Below are positions 54,801 to 60,800 of a stretch of 64,000 nucleotides of DNA, one piece after another. This stretch comes from Vanessa cardui. Taxonomy: Eukaryota; Arthropoda; Insecta; Lepidoptera; Nymphalidae. Every line of letters begins with the position of its first letter. Positions within the stretch are counted from its first letter, which is position 1. The stretch lies in assembly GCF_905220365.1 (NCBI RefSeq), contig NC_061154.1, positions 186,001-250,000 of the forward strand, read 5' to 3'. The notes beneath the pieces were generated by a model. It did no database searches, was not told the DNA's origin, and saw only the letters and a program-made list of their open reading frames with translations. A program made the translations under genes and the position numbers.

Positions 54801-57800
54801 TAAGGTTCTATTCTGCACTCGTAATGAGCGCTCTGCCCTTCGACTAATTTCGAAGGTCCATTTAATTGTGTAATGAATCGGGGAGCTTGGTTAACAGCCA
54901 TCTCAACTTCTTCTCTGCGTTGATAGCGGGATGTATCTTCCAACTGTCGTATTTTTTGTAATGCAGTTTCATGGACCGTTTCTAATTGTAAAGATGCTTT
55001 AGCTAAAAAATAGTATTAATTCACATAATTAGTATTAAGCAAAAAATAATTCCATAAAACACATACTCGTATAATATTTATGCTGTCTGTGATCAATATG
55101 ATAAGGTTTAATTTTATCATTTGCTTACATTGAACGAAGAGGGTAGATGATGTAACCGCTTCTCCAAGTTCGTTTATTGCTCGGCAAGTGTAGGTACCCG
55201 AGTCTTCAGGATTCACGTACTTCATGTTTAGAGCAACATATCCAAAGTCATGCATGGTAGTGATGCGGTTTGCTGAAAATATTGAAAAAACTATTAATAC
55301 TTACGAACTAATCGATGGAACATCAATTCAAATTTCCTTTGGTGATACTTACAAGCTTCGATAGAAACTCCATTTCTCAACCATTCCACTCTTAATTTCG
55401 GGTCACCTACAGGTATGAGTCTGGCTTCAAAGTGAACTGCTTGATTTTCGGCAACTCGAATGTCCTTCATGGGCATAGTAAAAACGGGCGCTTGAGTAAC
55501 TAATTCTTCTTGCGTGGATTGTCTTTGGTGTCTTGTAGAATCTTCTAGCTGTGTAAGTCTTGGTAGAGCACCTTCGTGTTGGGATTCTAGGTAAATTGAT
55601 TTCTTAGAGTGTACTATTGCAGTGCCCGATGTAACAGCTTCTCCAAGGGCGTTGATTGCTCTACAGGTGTATGTACCCGAGTCTTCTGGCAAACAAGACA
55701 TGATGTCGAGTGCAACGAAACCAAAGTTATTTGTTTCCGTAAATCGAGAACCACTCTTTAGTGGCTTATTATTATGATACCACTCTACTTTCATCGTCGC
55801 ATCGGAAACGGGAATGAGCCTACATTCAAAGTGGGCTCGCTGTCCTTCTTTGATTTCAACATTTTTCAATGATGTTGTAAATATGGGTGCTTGAGTAGTT
55901 GTCTCATCAATAATATCCGTTCTGTGATATTTAGATCTGTCTTCTAAAACTTGTATTTGTTCTAAACCTACTTCATTCTGAGTAGCTCTTATAATATCGG
56001 CAGTTTCCCGACACGTTAATTTGCAACTCACTTCATCAGTGCCAACAAGGTTGACAGCTCTGCATGTATAAATGCCTGAGTCTTCGGCTATAAGGTCAAT
56101 GATATCAAGGGCTACATAACCAAAATCGTGGATTGGCCTAAATCTATGGCCGATGGTAACCGGTTGACCATTTTTAAACCATTCCACTTTTAGATTCGAG
56201 TCAGTAACTGGTTCCAGCTTACACTCGAAGTGAACGTGGTTACCTTCTTTAACGCTGTCAATTGACTTCGGCTTTGTTATAAATCGAGGCTTAATACTTA
56301 TAGACTCATCAACCACATCTGTTTTCTTATAACGAGATGTGTCTTCTAAATATTGAATTTTTTCTAAACCAGACGGGTGCTGTGATTCAAAAATTAAGTC
56401 TTTCTTGGCCATGACTCGCAAGGCGCAAGATGTGACAGCCTCTCCTAATTGATTTGTTGCTTGACATGTATAAACGCCGGAGTCTTCTGGATATACGCTC
56501 AAAAGATCTAAGGCGACATAGTCGAATTCGTAAGCTGGTCTAAACCTATGACCTGTTTTAATTGGCCTACCATTGCAGAACCATTCTACTTTCATAGTAG
56601 GATCTCCGACTGGCTGCAGTCGACATTCTAAGTGCACATTGGTACCTTCTACGGTTTCAATATTATGCAAAGCCCTTGAAAATTGAGGCGCTTGCATGAC
56701 AGTTATATCTTCTTGCACATGCTTGCTACGACGACTAGCATCTTCTAGCATTTGAATTTGTTCCACGGCTTGCTCGTTTTGAGTATCAGTTAAGATATCT
56801 GATCGTTCAATAATCCTCACCATCGCTGATGTATGCGCTGACCCCAGATGGTTAACTGCTCTGACAGTATACTCACCAGAATCAACCGATGTAGCATGAA
56901 TAATATCCAATGCTACAAAGCCAAAATCGTAGTAAGTCCTGAATCGGGATCCTACCGTTACTGCTCTTCCGTTATGGAACCATTCAACTCTCATTGTAGG
57001 ATCACCCATAGGTTCCAATCGACACTCGAGGTGAATGTTTTTACCCTCGGACACAGGTTGAGGATCTGATAAAGGTTGCACGAAAACAGGCTTCGATTTT
57101 GAGATTTCTTCAATATGATACATCGGCTCAACAAACTTTGATTCTTCTATTTGTCGCGTTTTTTCGTACAAACCACGATGTATGCTTGAAGTATCAATAC
57201 TTGAACGGGCTAGAAAAGAGAAAGAAAAACTTAGAATAGTATTAAGGGAACCGATACAAACATACATTCAAAGCATTTTGTTTATAACTTACTTTCAACT
57301 AACATAGAAGCACTGAGCTGCGCCTCTCCAGCTGCGTTGCGCGCTACTACTGTGTACACGCCAGCATCTTCCGCACGGACACTAGTTATGTCTAAAGCCA
57401 CGTAACCGAAATTGTGATAAGTTTGAATTCGATTAGCCGACTTAATTTGCTTTCCATTGAAGTACCACTCGACAGTCATTGTCAAATCGCTTTGTGGCTC
57501 GACTCTTGCTTCGAAGTGGGCGCTTTGTCCTTCTACAATTTTGTTTGTACCTTTCAAAGGACCAAGGAATCTAGGTTTTTGAGTAATTCTAACATCTTCG
57601 TCAGTTCTTCTCGAATACTTGCTAGAATCTTCCAAGTACTGAATTTTTTCTAGTCCTCCGGGATGCTGTGATTCAGCTATAATATCTTTTCTTGTAACTA
57701 TAGTGAGATTGGCACTAGTAGTAGCTTGACCAAGTGCATTATAAGCTCGACATGTATACTGGCCGGCATCGTGAATAGTTACCGATTTTATAGTTAACGC

Positions 57801-60800
57801 TACATATCCGAAGTTGAAGAACGTAGTAATTCGTGAACTAGCTTCTACTGGACGTCCATCTTTTAACCATTCCACTTTGAGCGTGGAGTCCCCAATTGGT
57901 TCAAGGCGAGCTTCAAAATGTGCAAAGCCGCCTTCTTTTATATTAATTTGATCTTTGATTGGGGTTTTAAATTCTGGTCTCTGTGTACTCTCAGGTATTT
58001 CCTGATAGTACTTTTGATGCTGTTGTTGTTGATAAGCTTCTAACTGCTCAGTCTTCTCTATATATCTACGTTGTTCAGGTATACCGAGATCTGTCGTGAC
58101 CGTACTCCTAGCAGCAACTCGGATCGATGCGGTACTGATAGCTTCGCCTAACCTATTAACAGCTCTCACCGTATACGAACCTGCATCTTCAGCCCGTAGG
58201 TGCATGATGTTAAGGGAGACGTAGCCGAAGTTGAAGATTGCTGTGATTCGCGAGCTGGCTGTAATAGATTTGCCATCTTTGTACCATTCGACCCTCATAG
58301 TAGGATCGCTAACTGGAGTAAGTTGCGCTTCAAAATGCGCATTCCGGCCTTCTTGTAGTTCGCCAAGATCTTGTAATGGTCTTATAAATTGTGGTCTTTG
58401 CGATGTTTGTTCTTCAATAGACTCCTGATGTTGATATTTAGAGTAGTCCTCTAATTGCTGAATATATTGCAAACTTTCTGGATGTTGACTTGTTCTTTCA
58501 ATAGTCGCTCTGGGAGTCACTTGTAAAATCGCTTTGGTTTCTGCCATGCCAGTAGCACTTACTGCTCTGCATGTATATTCACCACTATCTTGAATATTAA
58601 GACTGAGCATGTCTAAAGAAATATACCCGAAACGGAAGACTGAGGTAAATCTTGAACCTAAAATGAAATATGTAAATAGTAAAAAAGGACTACTTATCCA
58701 AGTAATACATATCCCTTGAGTATAAAATACATTGAAGGGACGTAAATGCTACTGACTATTACCGACAAGAAACCTAGTTGTATGGATTTTAAAAATTAAA
58801 TAAGTATGTTGATCAGTTTCAATTAAATTAGGCAGTGTCAAGAAAGTGAAATAATCTTAACTGTAACTTAAAACCTAACAAGGGAATTTGAAGATATCGT
58901 TTAAAAATCTACCACAAGTGTTTTTCATCAAACTCATGTAGTAAATACATTGAACTGTAAGTATTCTTACTGTATGAATCTTGAAGCCCTAGATGACAAA
59001 TAGCCCGGACGGCTCATTAGGTGGACTGTAAACAGTTTACATATCTGGAATGTTCTCCCAGAGCAATTACTTTGTAAATGTACAAACTATTGTGTAATAT
59101 ATAATAAAATATTTCGAGCCGTTTCTATATATACTACACACGCATTTTGTTTTGAATGTAGTACAAAAATGCTACTTACTGGCTTCAATACTTTGTCCAT
59201 TTTTCAACCACTCAATTCTCATCGTTGGGTCGCCGACCGGTTCTATCCTCGTTTCAAAATGAATTTTACCGCCTTCCATTTGTGTTACGCTCTTAAGTGG
59301 TACTATGAACTGTGGTGGAGGATAGACGCGGTCTTCTTCTCCCGGAGGAACGTATGGTCGTGCTCTTTCCACGTGCCTTAAATATATAATTTCTGGTCCA
59401 GGCGCGGGCCTAAAATATTTATTTTTTAAATTATGTTTCACGAAATTAAAAATAATTGATATTCGAAATAATAGTAAATGATTAGTAGTAATTAGTAAAT
59501 TATACTTACTCTGGCTCAATTATTTTCGTGGGCCGCGGTAAGTGCAGACGCTTCTGCTCAGGCGGAGGCTCTTTTGGTACTTCCACATAAAGCCTCGCCC
59601 GAGTGGCTGTGGAGCCTGCGACATTTTGTGCGGTGCACTGATACCATGCCGCATCCGACGCCTTGGCTCTAGGTATGTCCAATGTCGAGGCTCCACCTTC
59701 GGTATTTATTCGTAGCTCTGGATTGGGTATAATCGGAACGCCGTCCTTCTGCCATGTGATTCGCGGTGTAGGTGTGCCGACTGCTCGCGCTTTCAGTACA
59801 ACAGGTTCTCCTTCTCGCACGTTTAATGTACTGAAACGTTCAACAAACTTCGGAGCAACTACTTGTTCTTTTTCTATGACGTTTAAACGGCACTGAAAAG
59901 ACGTTTCTCCGCTTTTGTTCCGCGCGACACACGTTACTACACCGCTATCCCTAAGGTCGACATTCGTAATCATAAGCGCATGATTACCAGATTCGTTTAC
60001 TAAAATTTTATGGTTATAATCGTCTCGAATTTGTCTCTCGTTAATGAACCACGTGACTTCTGGATAAGGTCTGCCCGTGACGCGGCAATCGAATCGCGTC
60101 ATTTTTCCTTCTGTTACATCACGGTCTTGGCAGACTTTTACAAATTGCGGAGCAAGGGCTTTTTCACTTACTTCTATTCGTTCAGTCTCTACTTGTTGAG
60201 TATCAATTACGTACTGCGATTTTTGGTCTTGTACGTATGTTTCTTGAGGTGATTCTACGGCAAGGTAACCAGTAGTAACAATACATCCGTTGGGATTCTC
60301 TGCTAAAAGAGTGTAGTGACCAGAATCAGACTTTTGTGTATTTCTTATTCTAAGAATCGTTTGATTGTTAGTATTTATAATGTTATGTTTGTTTGAGTTA
60401 ACTATCCTCTGGCCATTTTTAAACCACGTGACACGTGGACGAGGATTGCCCGACAATTGTACTTGAAACTGTGCATCGGCACCTTCCTGTAACTTGGAAT
60501 TTCTAGGTTTCTGAAATATTTTGGGTGGAGACACTGGTCCCAGGGACTTATCGACTTCTGTGTTTATATGAATGTCAGTTTCACCGATGAATCTCTTGGT
60601 AATAGTTTCTCTAAACGAAACCTCTCTCAGAAGTCTATATTCAAAAGTGTCCACCTTGAAATCTTCAGTCGATGAAATATCGGAACCATTTGTATAGGCG
60701 TACCTCTGAGACTGGCGCGACTGCTCGGTTGAGTATTCTTGTGTTCCATATGATTTGTGCTCAACGCTTTCACTGACATGTTTGTAGCTTTGCTGCTGTG

